Positions 24,801 to 36,800 of a DNA stretch of 64,000 nucleotides are shown piece by piece. A model generated the notes under the pieces. The model worked only from the letters and a program-made list of their open reading frames with translations, did not search any database and was not told the DNA's origin. The position numbers and the translations under genes were made by a program. The stretch's first letter is position 1. The number at the start of each line of letters is the position of its first letter. The DNA comes from Climacteris rufus (lineage: Eukaryota; Chordata; Aves; Passeriformes; Climacteridae), in contig VZRZ01001922.1 of the NCBI GenBank assembly GCA_013398175.1, positions 624,140-688,139 of the forward strand, read 5' to 3'.

Positions 24801-27800
24801 GTCTGACTATGAGGTGCTTCTGTTTAAAATAATCCAGATAATTAAAAAATCTGTCTTCTGAGTAGTCAGGGATTCAAAGACACATTTAAGATGTACATCA
24901 TTACAGACTTTCTACATACTGTCAGCTTGCTTACCTGTCCATTCTTAATAATCTAAATTTGGCACTATGAAGGCTCTTTTATTTCAGGTTGAGACTGTAG
25001 GATACAAGGAACATGACTTAAGAAAATCTGTCTTTTGGACATTAGGTAGGACTGAAGGAGAAATGCAGGACTTGAGGTAATTTAAATTTTGGCTTCTGCA
25101 GTATGTGCATAAGATATTATCCAGTTTGTAGGCTGTTCAATTTTCATTTTTAAAGCAGTTCATCTTTCATGCATTGCTTCTCTTGGAAGGACATTCCTCA
25201 ATGTTACTGCTATAATGTTCATGGCTTTTCTAATTTTTGCCTTAAATGATGCATGCTGGCTCTATAGCCACTGCTCTGGAGCCAGAACTGTCTTTTTCTT
25301 TCCTGCCTGGTGTTTCCCTGTTTCGACGTATACTTGGTGGAAAATTATTTAGAATGAATTTGTTTTGAAGAGAAATCAAGAGAGTCTGGGGGATATAAGC
25401 TGACCCTGATGGCTGCAATTTGAGACAACCAGCCTGTTTCAGTGACAACGATGGCTTCTGCTCTCCTGCATTGGGTTAATAACAAAGCTCTTCTGAAAGT
25501 CTCTGTGGGACTGACTTGACACACTTGTCCAGTCTAGGCAAGTCTTTTTAATGGTAGATACTCTTTGGGAGCTAGAAGGAAATCATAATACAAGGTATTA
25601 AGATGTGCACCCTGTTTCGGGTAGTCTTTTTCTTAGCCAGACTTAGTTGGAGAATGCTCACAAGCTTTTGGCATACAAATTCCTCTTAGACAGAACAGTC
25701 AAATGTTCAGGTGATTCAGGAAACCTTTTTGGTTCTTTGTTAGCAGAAGCAGCTGTGGAAGATTTCTTGTCTTTTGAATGGACTGCTCACCAAAATACTG
25801 CGTTCTAAAATGAGAAAGGGATTATCAGTGAGATAGACAGGGCAGACAGAGGACTTGTGCAGATACCCAGACAGGTTTAGAAATTTACATCATATAGCTG
25901 GTATCAGAGTTTTGAGAGAGACACATGCTAGACTGCATCTGGTGTATAGACAAGAGAAAACTAGATATAACCATCTCCCCCACAAAACTACTTCAGGCCT
26001 CACAGGGGCAGACAAGCAAGGCAGACCTCTGTGTAGAGACTCTCTCCAGTGAAGAAAAGCAGTGGAAAATTTGCCACGGGTGGGTATGATATGGGAACTA
26101 GTTTGCACTTAAATCTGGCCCAGAAGCTTCTACTTGCCTGTGCAGGGAGGGGATCTTGGAATATCATGGTATTATTGGATGCCAGAGAGGCAGTGCTTTA
26201 GCAGCTGTTGAGAAGAATGAAGAGCCCTGTGTGGTTGTTGGAGCTGCTTCCCTCCCCTTTCCTCCTTGCAACACCCACTGGAGACAATGCTTCTACCTGT
26301 GACAGGCGCAGCAGCCGGTCTCTGCACACAGACTCTGCTTCCTTCTGGGACAGAGATATAATGTTTAAATACAAAAGATGCTCCTAAAATGTCAACAGAT
26401 GAAGAGAAAGAAAGACCAAGATAAAAATACCTTACTGATTTTATTGAGTTAGGTGATCAGGACCAGGTGTATGAAGTTCCCCTCACATGATACCTGGAAG
26501 CAAGTAAAAGACAACTGATAGGTATCAAGTTTGGTGCTGCTGAAGACAAGGAACACACATTAACAACAAGAAGCTGCTTTCCAGGTCAGATATTCAAAAC
26601 ATCCTTTGTTTGGCACACTGGAACTAGGCAGTGGAAGTGAAACTGAATGAATTGGAATAATTCTTTGCTTTGCTAATTGTTGTGAAGAATACCGATAACC
26701 AGGACTCCTTAACAGAAGGCTGAATTAGCTAACTTTGTTCATTTCTTGCTCTTAGAGGAAGCCAGGTGGTAAGACTAAGAAAAGAACTATAATTAAACTC
26801 CACCCATCTTCAAAAGCAGGTGAAGAGGTCATAATTCATGGAATAAACCCATACAATTAGACAATATTTGTACAATTAGAAGCTGAACACTGAATGATTA
26901 GTGATTCATGAATAATGAGTTAGTATCCACTCACAAACCTCAATGAGGAAATCAAATTTGTTTGCTTTGTGATGATGATCTCTTCCAAGCCTCTACCTGT
27001 AAACAGAAAGGAATTTAGACACCTCATAAGAAAGTGCATGAATATGATTTTTTTTCCCCAAAAAATGCCTTTGAAAAAATGTGGCATTTTTATGTGGAGG
27101 CTTTTTGAGGTTTTGTTGTTTGATTGGGGTTTTTTTGGTATTGTTGTTTTTGGTTTTTTTTCGTTATTGCAGAGTATTAAGTTTACCGTCTGTATTAGGA
27201 TCCCAAAAAGGTTTTGTTTCTTTGAGCTCTTTTTGGAGACTTTGACAATTAAGTATGAATGTCCCTATCCAGTAAGATCAAAAGTCCACTTATTTCAGGG
27301 GGCTGTCTTCACCAGAGGTTGATAGGTGATGCCAAAGGAAACTGACATCCTCAGGCAACACACTCTGTCTTCACACTCAACCTGGAATCATTACTGTGAT
27401 TTTTTTTTCAACTCATACAGAGAACACTCAGAACAAAAACCACAATCACCAATAATTGAGGCTCTTTAAAGGGGTTTTTAAAGAAGATATGGTATGTACA
27501 GCTCTAATTAACCTTGTATGCCCTCATAGCTGACCCTGATAACAGTAGGTGGAGACTTAGGATCCCTGAGAAGGTGCAGTGTGTGCTCCCACAAAGGAAA
27601 CGCATGCCAGCGGAGGAGGGATCACCAGAACTTCAGGGGGAAGGTGCTGTCCACAATGGTTTAGCAATAGTGGCTCCTAGTAGTGTCCCAGAGGGACAGT
27701 GGGGGAAACATGAGTGTGCAAACACTGGAAGCTTGATCCAGGGGGTACTGCATTGAAGTACTGACTTGAGACTGTTTCCTTTTGCATTTGCTTTACAAAT

Positions 27801-30473
27801 TACTTCTCCTAAATCCCTTCACCAAATCCTCTTCAGAACTGCTGGAAAAAGAACGTGAGAACAGAGCAACAAACCTCCTCACTTCTATTTGTTTTAAATC
27901 TTCTCCTTTATTACCTCTGGCATTGTTTTCTTGTTGTACTTTCATGCATTTACCAAATTCTGGCTGTGAACTCCTTGGGCAGGAATGGTGTTTTCATAAA
28001 TTTCACTGTATTTACTGAGCTACGTACGTGATCATCTGCAGAACAGATTATTATTGTTATGATTGCAACAGCCAGGTCTGCAGGATTAACCAGTCAGAAT
28101 GAGAAAAGCCAGCTAGCTGCTGGTTTTTTAAAATGTATATTATTGGCTAATATCAACTGCTTTCTGAGCTCTTTAGTGAATGAATGAGACTGCAAGGAAT
28201 TTTGAACTTTTAAAACATTTCCATCTCAGCGTTATGAATAGGCAAAGGGATGATTTCTAAAATGGGAACCAGACTTTATCTCTGGTAAGTCAGAATACTT
28301 TGTCTCATAACTGATTTATGTTTAATTGAGAAAAGATTTCGGTTTTAGCTCACTTGAGGGAGTTCTTTGCTGAGGGTTGAGTGGCTTATGGGTTGGTTTC
28401 TTTTAGCTTTCACTTTCTTTTCTGTGATTTCTGGTTATTCTCAGTTCTGTTTCAGGTGGGGTTTAAAAAAAAAGGCTAAGAGATTTCAATGGCACAAGCT
28501 CCCATGCTCCAGAGTTATTTAGGAAAATTTCTGTTCTATGTGTCTTGGTTCTCTGCCTTTGAAATGTGTATAGTAATAGACTATCCCATCAGGGTGGTGA
28601 CAGAAGGAGTGAATTGGGTGTTGTCATCAGTGACTCTGTTTAGAAGAGGTCTGAAGTCTTAAATTACCATATAATCTATATATAGAGATCCTTATTGTGG
28701 CTGTATTTTTATATTATGTATACAGTAAGTGGATGAATCCAAAACAAACCCTGTGATAGAATATCATAAGGTGCTGTTTACTGATTTAGCAGAAAAGGAT
28801 ACTTTAGCTATAAGGTTATCACCAAGGCTAGGCAAAAATTTGAGTATGGGCTTCCTTAAAAAAGATTGCAAGTGTTCTGTAAACTTAAGAACTGCATCAT
28901 GCATTATGGAAAACACAGATTAGGAAACTAGACAAGTCTGAAGTTAGTGTTAATGCTGTAATGGCTAGTTGCCTTAAGATTGCTGTAACATGTTACTTAT
29001 GGTTATGAGTAATAATTGCTATTTAAAATATTACAAAACTATTAATGAATACTAACCTTGTGTACACTAATTTTGAGATTGAAGCTTGCTACATGAGGGC
29101 AGTGCTTGTGTAAATTTTGCACGTAGATATAAAGCAACAGGGCTGAAGATGACTTGAAGAAAAGTGCAGTTTTTTCTAGTACTCTGATCTTGCAAAATGG
29201 GAGGTGCCAGACAATAGGTGTCAGCACTGGTTCAGCTATGCACGAATTCACTGCAAATGTAGTTTAAGGCAGCTGGTGTTAAGCACAGGTTTGCTGTGAG
29301 CTATACTTTCAGCAAACTGAATGCCTGCAAAGAAGTGCTGAAACAGTGTTTGACACTTGTTATAAAATAGCTTTTCTAGGATATAGACTGGGAAACAGAG
29401 CACATGAGACAGAAGACAAAAGCTGGTAAAAATAATGTATGCACTGTGACATGTTTCCGTAACACAGAAGGAAAGACTGTTTCTGAAAATTGTAATTTAG
29501 CTATGTTTTGTTGTTTCATTAATTATTCAGAGAGGTTCCTGAGAAGGAGACTGTTATAGTGCTTACTCAGGAATTTTAAAGAAATAATAAAAAAACCTAA
29601 TTGAAACTAGTGGAAATGGAAGAAGGAAAACAAAGTCATAAGAATCAGAATAAATCAGACAGGATTAGATACAGTTCTAGGAAACTTCCATGAGACGTTG
29701 GAACTGTGCTGTGTTGTGGTGGAATTTTAAACTGGAGCTAGGTGTTTAGATATCTTGTTCATTAAACCAATGCCTGTCATATGTAGGGGCTTGTGGATGA
29801 TTCTACATCACTTTTGGAAGAAAAAACAGGAAGACAACGCAAAATGTGTAGCTGTGTAATGGAGAAGCCAGAAGAAATCATAATCAAGGAAATGGAAGAA
29901 AAAAATTTCTTAGTTTTCCTCTGTTTTACTGGCAACATGCACCTGAGAGCCAGGATGTGAGGATTAAGCCAAAAAAGGTAAGATTAAATGCTGTAAGAGC
30001 CCATTGTAAACATTATGGTTTTAGCCCAGCAACTCAAAAGAGATGCTGGATCAGTGTCAGCTCTCTAGAATTGCTTTTACCTGGACAAACACATAGCTGT
30101 TTAAATTATGTCGTCCCAGGTGGAGGGTGCTGCAGCTTTAAAACTGAGGGAATAATAGTGAAATAGTCTTGCAGTCACTCTCCCAGCAGATGTGCACGTA
30201 TCAAGGAGTTTTTTAAATAAGCAGGTGCTGTCACTAGAGACCTCTGTGTGGTGAATGCCAGATGGATGGCTGTGCATGGAGCAAGGGGAGCAGCTTTTTT
30301 TTGTCAATATTTGGTGAGGGATAGTTGGGAGAACCCTCCCTCCCCTGAAGTTTGCCTTGTATTGCAAAATCCTGTGAATTCCTTGCTAGCAGCCGTGTCA
30401 GTGGCACACTGCGAGTGCCCCAAGCCTGGCAGGATAATCTAAAGGGAATGCAGCTGAGTTGTGATCCACTGCT
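21900..30473. other. Upstream flank of XDH, no gene recognised
   Basis: Several isolated splice-like segments occur (for example 23909-23984 after cttttctag and 24988-25045 after tttatttcag), but their phases do not chain into one reading frame with the 21585 exon. No CR1 was seen. The last few hundred bases presumably contain XDH regulatory sequence. Confidence 0.5.
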
Positions 30474-30490
30474 ATATAAAAGGGGGCGGG
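30474..30490 (+). promoter_or_regulatory. Candidate XDH core promoter: TATA box and GC box
   Basis: TATATAAAA at 30474-30482 is followed directly by a GGGGCGGG GC box ending at 30490, in otherwise AT-rich DNA. A start site about 30 bp downstream (near 30505) would give a leader of about 245 nt before the XDH ATG. The C/EBP-like string ATTGCAAAAT near 30361 could be an upstream element. The call rests on motif and position only; whether the leader is unspliced is unknown. Confidence 0.5.
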
Positions 30491-30577
30491 TCACTCTGCT
30501 CGTTCCGGCTCCTTTTCTGTCATTAGGGCTGCAGAAGCACCAACCAAAGGCAGCTGGCACGCCTCTTCATTGCCTCT

Positions 30578-30586
30578 TATATAATA
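30578..30586 (+). promoter_or_regulatory. Second TATA-like box upstream of XDH
   Basis: TATATAATA lies about 170 bp upstream of the start codon and about 100 bp downstream of the first TATA box. If used, transcription would begin near 30608-30615, giving a leader of about 140 nt without the short upstream ORF. It may instead be chance AT-rich sequence inside the leader. Confidence 0.3.
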
Positions 30587-30612
30587 TGGGGTTTCACTGG
30601 GCACTGATGTAG
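30586..30612 (+). other. Short upstream ORF in the putative XDH leader
   Basis: ATG at 30586 opens an 8-codon ORF (MGFHWALM) whose last codon is itself an ATG followed directly by TAG, so a start-stop element sits at its end. It would lie in the mRNA only if transcription starts from the upstream TATA box. In that case it could lower translation from the main ATG at 30750, which has a strong context (A at -3, G at +4). Confidence 0.35.
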
Positions 30613-30749
30613 AAATAAAGTCAAACATTCTTGAGGCAGACTCATATTACTTGTGGTATCGCTGGTGCTCGCTTCGCTGCGGGGTGTAGGGTTGCTCTCA
30701 CAAGGGTGGGCTGTGGCCCTGTTGGAGTGAATTTTGGAAGGTGTGCAGC

Positions 30750-30803
30750 ATGGCTCCAAACGAGGCAGGGGATGAACTTGTTTTCTTTGTGAATGGGAAA
30801 AAG
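30750..30803 (+). CDS. XDH: XDH exon 1 (residues 1-18)
   Basis: Encodes MAPNEAGDELVFFVNGKK, the first strand of the N-terminal ferredoxin-like domain. The start was chosen because the avian N-terminus begins MAP and the Kozak context is strong. It ends in phase 0 at AAG|gtaagg. Intron 1 (6,944 nt) is the longest in the window; it holds a CR1 fragment at 33378-33688, a possible cryptic exon at 32518-32588 and an antisense open stretch at 36177-36398, and I recognise nothing else in it. Confidence 0.95.
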
Positions 30804-33800
30804 GTAAGGAAGATTCCAACTTTCTGTCCAGCTTGCTCCTGGAGTGTGGCTTGATTACTTATTTTGCTAGTCATCTTTTTCCTCCTCTGAAGTTTTCTAG
30901 TATGAGCACCTTTTCCATGACTTTTAAATATTGTGAAGACTATGTATTGCTTTGCTAAGTGGCTTTTTATCTTCTTTGATTTTACCTTGTGAATTATGCA
31001 AAGAGTAACACAATTATATAATGTTCCTTTTACATTTTAGATTTGTTGGCAATAATTTACATTGGCAAAAATTACACTTCTAAAGTAACTACTTTTAAAT
31101 AAGCATGCATTGCTTAATACAGGCATTTCTACTAGAAATAATTTCAGTAATTACAACAGATCTGGAAAATTTAACTCAAATGTAAGCAACCATATATAGT
31201 TCATACGTTCAATAAGTAATTCTGATATTTGATTTTTGAAAGGGATTTAGTGAAATGTTTATTTCATTTCCATTTAAGAAGCTAGAAATCTCTTCAGAAT
31301 CAAAGCCTGCTAACTGATACTGATTCCCAGAACAACTGCTGACAGGAACATGGGAAGTGACTCACAGGAGGCTGGGGTGCTCCTTGCACGTGATGGACAG
31401 ATTTGAAGAGTTTGTCCTAGAGCCCCCTTTTCACAGATTGGACTTTGCCTGGTTAGCAATGTAGCCTTGCCTCTTCAAAAGCTTGTATTAAGTCAAAGCT
31501 GACTATTTCTTTGACCAATGGCTACCAAGTTAATTCTGTTTCTGAGCTCAGCTCAGTTCTACATTCCCCACCTTGCTCTTGCCTAGACACTTAGGAAAGG
31601 AAACTTGTGCCAAAGCAGCTTCCTGCTGGGAAACTAGAGGGGAAAGGGTTGCATATCCACTCGTGTGGAGCCAAGAGTTTGCAAACGTCCTCTATGCACT
31701 GCCTAGGGGTAAATCCCATCATGCACTAAGTTTGGGCTAGATAATTTTTTAATCCCTTGAGGGATCACACAACACTCTTGGTTAAAAAGCTCTGCGCCTT
31801 GCCCTACAGACTGGCACAGGATTATTATCCATTTTGCTTTTGTTTTGTCTTTCGTGCTAGTTTAATCAAGTGTAGATGTGGACTAGTGTGTTGCTACAAT
31901 TAGGGGTTTTAGTTATGAATTTGGATCCCAAACTAGATTGAAATTAGAACTTTCCAAGGTACTGGTGGATTTGAGATCAATGTTTTGTTTTATTGAAGTA
32001 TCAGTAGTTTACTGAAGAATGAAATTTATCTAGTATGCATTAAAAGTTAATCATAGAGTTGTTGAATGCAATACTGATGCAGAGCCCGGGCTTGGTTCTG
32101 AGGTTTTGTAAAGGAGGATGACAACTGGAAGCTTTGCTCACACAGATGAGTAGTGGTTCATAAGAATGTTAATTGACGTAACAGCCATTCCCTGTTTCTA
32201 GAGGGAGATGAAAGCTTGAAGCTCCAAGTTAATTGTGATTAGCTAATTGAGTCTGGTAATTGAGATTATGGCATGGGAAGGTCTGTGAATTTTATCTGAC
32301 ATTTTCTGCTATGGTGGGCACAAGTGGCACACTATTAACTTGTTGTCTTCTTGCTCTGTGAAGTTTTAGTGAAATCCCTCCTTTGTGAACCTCAGTTTGT
32401 AGAGAGCGAACTGAGAGCTCTTTGGATCTTGCAGTAAGAGGTTGCCACAAATGTGTTGGGTAATCCAGACCCTGATACAGGCCAACTGTCCTGTCTTATT
32501 TGCTTTTTTTTTTCTAGTATGCGCTAATAAGAGAATTGTAGTTCTGGTGCCTGATCAGCTAAGGTTTAAAACCAATATGTCACTCATGGTAGGTATGAAG
32601 AGTTTACGAACAAATTCTTGTACCTATTTACAAGTGGTGTTTTGGCATTGGCTGGTGCTCAGGTATTACAGGAGCATTGCTCTGTGTAAATTGGAGAAAA
32701 CTCTTGTCTAACACACAAAAATGTCTATTAGTCAAAGCCCAGGGCTGGCCTTGTGGGACTCTCTTTTACACGTGTGGGGTGAGGCAGAGAAGGGGAGAAA
32801 GAGCAGCCTAAACCCTGAAGGCCATCAGCAGAAAACAACCCGTTCATTTTGGATCTTCTGTCTGTCCTTGCTGTGTCCTGCAGATAATGAACCTCATGTG
32901 AATGACACCGGCCTTGATGCATTTCAGCAATTTTTATGGAACTGCTGTTCCTGTTTACAAAAGCCATACCTCAGAGCTGACGCTGTGCATGTGTAAAGGA
33001 GTTTATCACAGTGTGATCTTGGCAGCTTGGCTAAAAAAAAACCACCTATAGGTTATTAATATTACCAATGGTACCAACTCATTTAAATGTCAAAGCTCTT
33101 GCAGCATCCTTCCCTAGTGGCTCATGGAACCAGCAGTGTTAGCAAAAGAGCAGGTTTCACTTGCTCTACCCAGAGCCTGCAGCAGCATTTTTTTTCCTGT
33201 TCCCTTTTTGGGTGTTCTGCCAAAGTGGCTCGAGTTACAGCCCCACCAAATGCAGGTTTAAGAGAGAATTGGACTCATGGGGCAATCTATGGCAATGAAT
33301 GTGGAGTTTTTTGGGACATTTCTGCACGAGAGGTTATGTGATTAAAGGAGTGTTGGGAACAGCAGGCAGCAAGAGGGGAAGTGAAGGGCAGGCATGGATC
33401 TCTTCTCACTAGTGACCAGTGGCAGGACCTGAGGAAACATCACGAAGCTCGGTCAGGGGAGGTTATGTTGGACATTAGGAAAAGGTTCTTCACTCAGAGG
33501 GTGTTTGGACACTGGAACAGGCTTTCCAGAGCAGTGGTCACAGCTCTAAACCTCACAGAGCTCAGGAAGCATTTGGACAATGCTCTCAGGCACCTGGTGT
33601 GATTGTTGGGGTGTTCTGTGCAGGCCCAGGAGCTGAACTTTGATGATTTCAGTGGGTCCATTCCAACTCAGCATATTCTATGATTCAAAGTTAGGGTATG
33701 GCTCTATCCATCTGGGGTCCTGACTAAATATTTCAGTTGATTCACTGCAAAGAATGTGATAGCACAGCCAGTGGGAAAGGTTACTGCTGTGTGAATTCAT

Positions 33801-36800
33801 GACAACTTGGCATTGCTAATGGGCTGCTGATATTCTGTCACAGTATAAAACCATGCAATAAGAGGTGGTTTGTAAAATAGGGACTTGGATTGAAGCAAAT
33901 TCTTCTCTGTAGCATTAGCCCAGTCTGCATTGCTATTGAGAAAAAGTCTCCTTGGAACAGCTGAGCTTGCTTCACATTCAGGATTGTTTATTTTAAGCAC
34001 CTGTTTACTTCACTGGGCATAAAGCTTGGCACACAACTAACTCAAAGTTATCTTAATAGTCTGACTAGACTAGAATGGAAGTCAGTATGCTCAGTTTAAA
34101 GTTAGTAGTGGCAATTTTGTTTCCTCAGCTGACAAGTCTGTCTCATGCATATGTAGCATGTAATTTTAATTCAAATATGAGGAGTCAATATTTCTGTTTC
34201 TATTCCGAATGCTAAGAGAGGGTCTATGCTGGAAGCCACATTAGACCTTTTTCAAAGTCTGTGGATGTTTGATTGCAGATGGGACCAGCTAAAATACAGG
34301 GGTTTTGAGCTTTGGGACCCTCTGGGTTCTGCCTAAACAGTGGATTACAAGTTTTCAGTGTGCTGGTTTAAAGCGGAACAAAATGTTCCCGTGACCAATA
34401 GCAAACTTACATTGTGTGGTTATATTCAGTTTGTTCATCCGTGTTCTAATCCGTTTCCTAGTAAATGAATTTGAATTCTCTTATTGACTTTAGGCATAAC
34501 ACATTCACAGATTTTAAGCTATAGGGGACCTTTACATGTGACTAGTTTGACTTGCTGTGTGGCAGTCTGGCTAAAACCTTTCACTTTCTCTTCTTGCAAC
34601 TTATTGAGTGACTAGGGACTCTTATTGAATGGGAGCTTGTCCTTCAGGAAAGCATCTGCTTCTCATTTATAGACCCCAGCTGATGGAAAACTTAGCATGT
34701 TGTTTGGTAAACTAGGAAAGTTTCTGTTTTCTCTTTCTTTCTGTTCCTCTATTTACCTTGTTCAACTACAGCTCTTTTAAATTGAAAAATCTTTACCTTT
34801 CTGGGAATACTAATTTAAATATGATGCTTTATGTTGTAAAGGCAAAGTTATCTGAATTAGGGAAGGGCAGATAGAGAAGGCAGGAAATAAATATTTATTG
34901 AGATCAAAGTTTTGTATGTGAAATCCATGGGGAAGTGAACCTCTCTGGGCTAGTCCATAGGCTCTAAAAGTGTAAAGTATTGCTTTAGAACCTGTGTGGT
35001 ACTTAAAAAGCATGAAGAACTGTAGGGCTGGGCTAGGTTCCCTGCAGAAATGGATCTGAGTATTTAAGATTCCTAGAATCAATAGACAAATAGACATGCT
35101 GTACAAACACAGCAGTACAGAACAAATTTGTTGAGAGTCATTTGACTGTCCGTGCCATCCTAACATTTTCAACAGAGTTTCTTTCTGCATTTGATTAATG
35201 ATTAAGCTACCAAATGCAGTAAAATCCAGTTTTGTCAAAATGTGGGTGTCAATCTGATATGCCTGCACTATGACATTGGATTTAAAAAAACACCCCAAAA
35301 GACACAAACCACCAAATACTAAAAAAAGCCAGTAACTGACAAAAAAGGAAATATTTCTTTAACTACAATATCTAAGTTATCTGATCCTACAACTACCAAA
35401 GGCAATAGAGAGAATTCAGTTTCTTTCTGTACAAGGACACTGGGGGAAGGTGAGCAAGAATTGTGATACTGAGCTGTGAATCACATTGTACTGGGCATCA
35501 GACAAGACGTTATCCCCACCCACAGGGTTTTAAAATATTTTAAGAACAAATCACAGCAGGTGATTGCAAGAAACCACTGGAGGAATGATATGCTGGAGGA
35601 CAAACAAACATCAATGACAATGAGCAAAAGGCAAGAACAGCAAAATATTCTTACTTTGTGCCCAACAAGAGAGACTCATCAACAAGCATCCTTCTACCAG
35701 GAATCTGAAGTACAAAGAAATGACTCCTTGATGTCTGATGTGTGTGATTTCTGTGAATCCAGAATGTCGTCCAAACTCTTATCCCTTATCTCCCTCTGAT
35801 CCCTAGTCCCTGCCAGAATTGCAGATATACAGCTACAGTGGAGTAGTTTGAAATGACTGAAGTAGCAATCCAGGGATGTTGGCTTGAACAGAAAAAGGGT
35901 GTGGATTGTTTGGGACACGGTGGGAGACACTTTCTGATAAAGTTGAGCAAAGACTTGATGTCTGGAATTCACACATGCTTAAGTACTCACTAAAACTGCA
36001 TGAAGCTGAGTTGTTAAGTGAAAAATGAAGGCTTAGGCCTGTCTTTTATGTCTTTCTTCCTGAAGAGAAGCCGGTGGGCCAAACTTTTAACTGCTTGGTT
36101 TGAGTGAGAGTGCTTCTTGGATTCTTTCAAGAAAACCTCTTGAGACGTTTTTTTTGGTCTAAGCAGAGAATAGTCTTTAACTGTTCTGAAGCTTTTCTCC
36201 GTGCCTGGCTATCTCAGAAGCTGCTTTGGAAGGGTTTGCAATGGTCGTTGGCACAGACATGAGGAAGAAACTCAGCTTGACAGTGACGGTAGAAGACGCT
36301 GAGGAAGGCTCTTTGCCTGTGAAATGGCTCTGAAAGGTCATTTGTCTGCGCATAGTCCCAGGGATTTTTGGAATTATCTGCTCATATCTCTTTGCCAAAC
36401 TGCTGCAGAGGGATGTATGGGCTTGCTCTGAAGCAGATGGTCATGTGAGAGTTACTTCGTGCTCTTATTTGTTTCTACACATCCAGAAAGTGAGGGAACA
36501 GTGACACTCTGCTCCATGAACTACAGTCTGACATTCCCAAAATAGAATGGACTCTGATTTCCTGTAAATCATGCCCAGTGCAGGAATAAGATGTGCAAAA
36601 AGTTGTGTTTTGTAGTAGCAATTTTATCAGTTGGTTCTAAAACAGTGAACTCAAACAGGAAGTATGAACCTTATATCTTTAAAATAACCCTGTTACATGT
36701 CAAAGGTGTAAAACTGAAGCAGTACAGAGGTTGTGAAGGTTTCTTATCAGTAAAAAAAAATACTTGCACGAATGACCCTTGTTTCAATTTGCCCTTCAAA

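Noticed and set aside
21585..25045. Avian beta-defensin gene
   Set aside because: The signal exon is defensin-like in shape, but no six-Cys exon follows. The nearby Cys-containing segments at 22114-22197 and 23909-23984 do not have the spacing and do not chain in phase.
27514..27756. Possible retroviral or gene remnant
   Set aside because: A slightly GC-richer 80-codon frame, but no motif of gag, pol or env or of any host protein is recognisable.
1..30473. Last exons of SRD5A2, the expected upstream neighbour
   Set aside because: Synteny in mammals predicts it upstream in the same orientation, but I saw no segment resembling its C-terminal residues. It is probably beyond the left edge.
34810..35307. 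165-codon minus-strand frame in intron 1
   Set aside because: No recognisable family, no CpG or conservation clue, and composition typical of translated AT-rich DNA.
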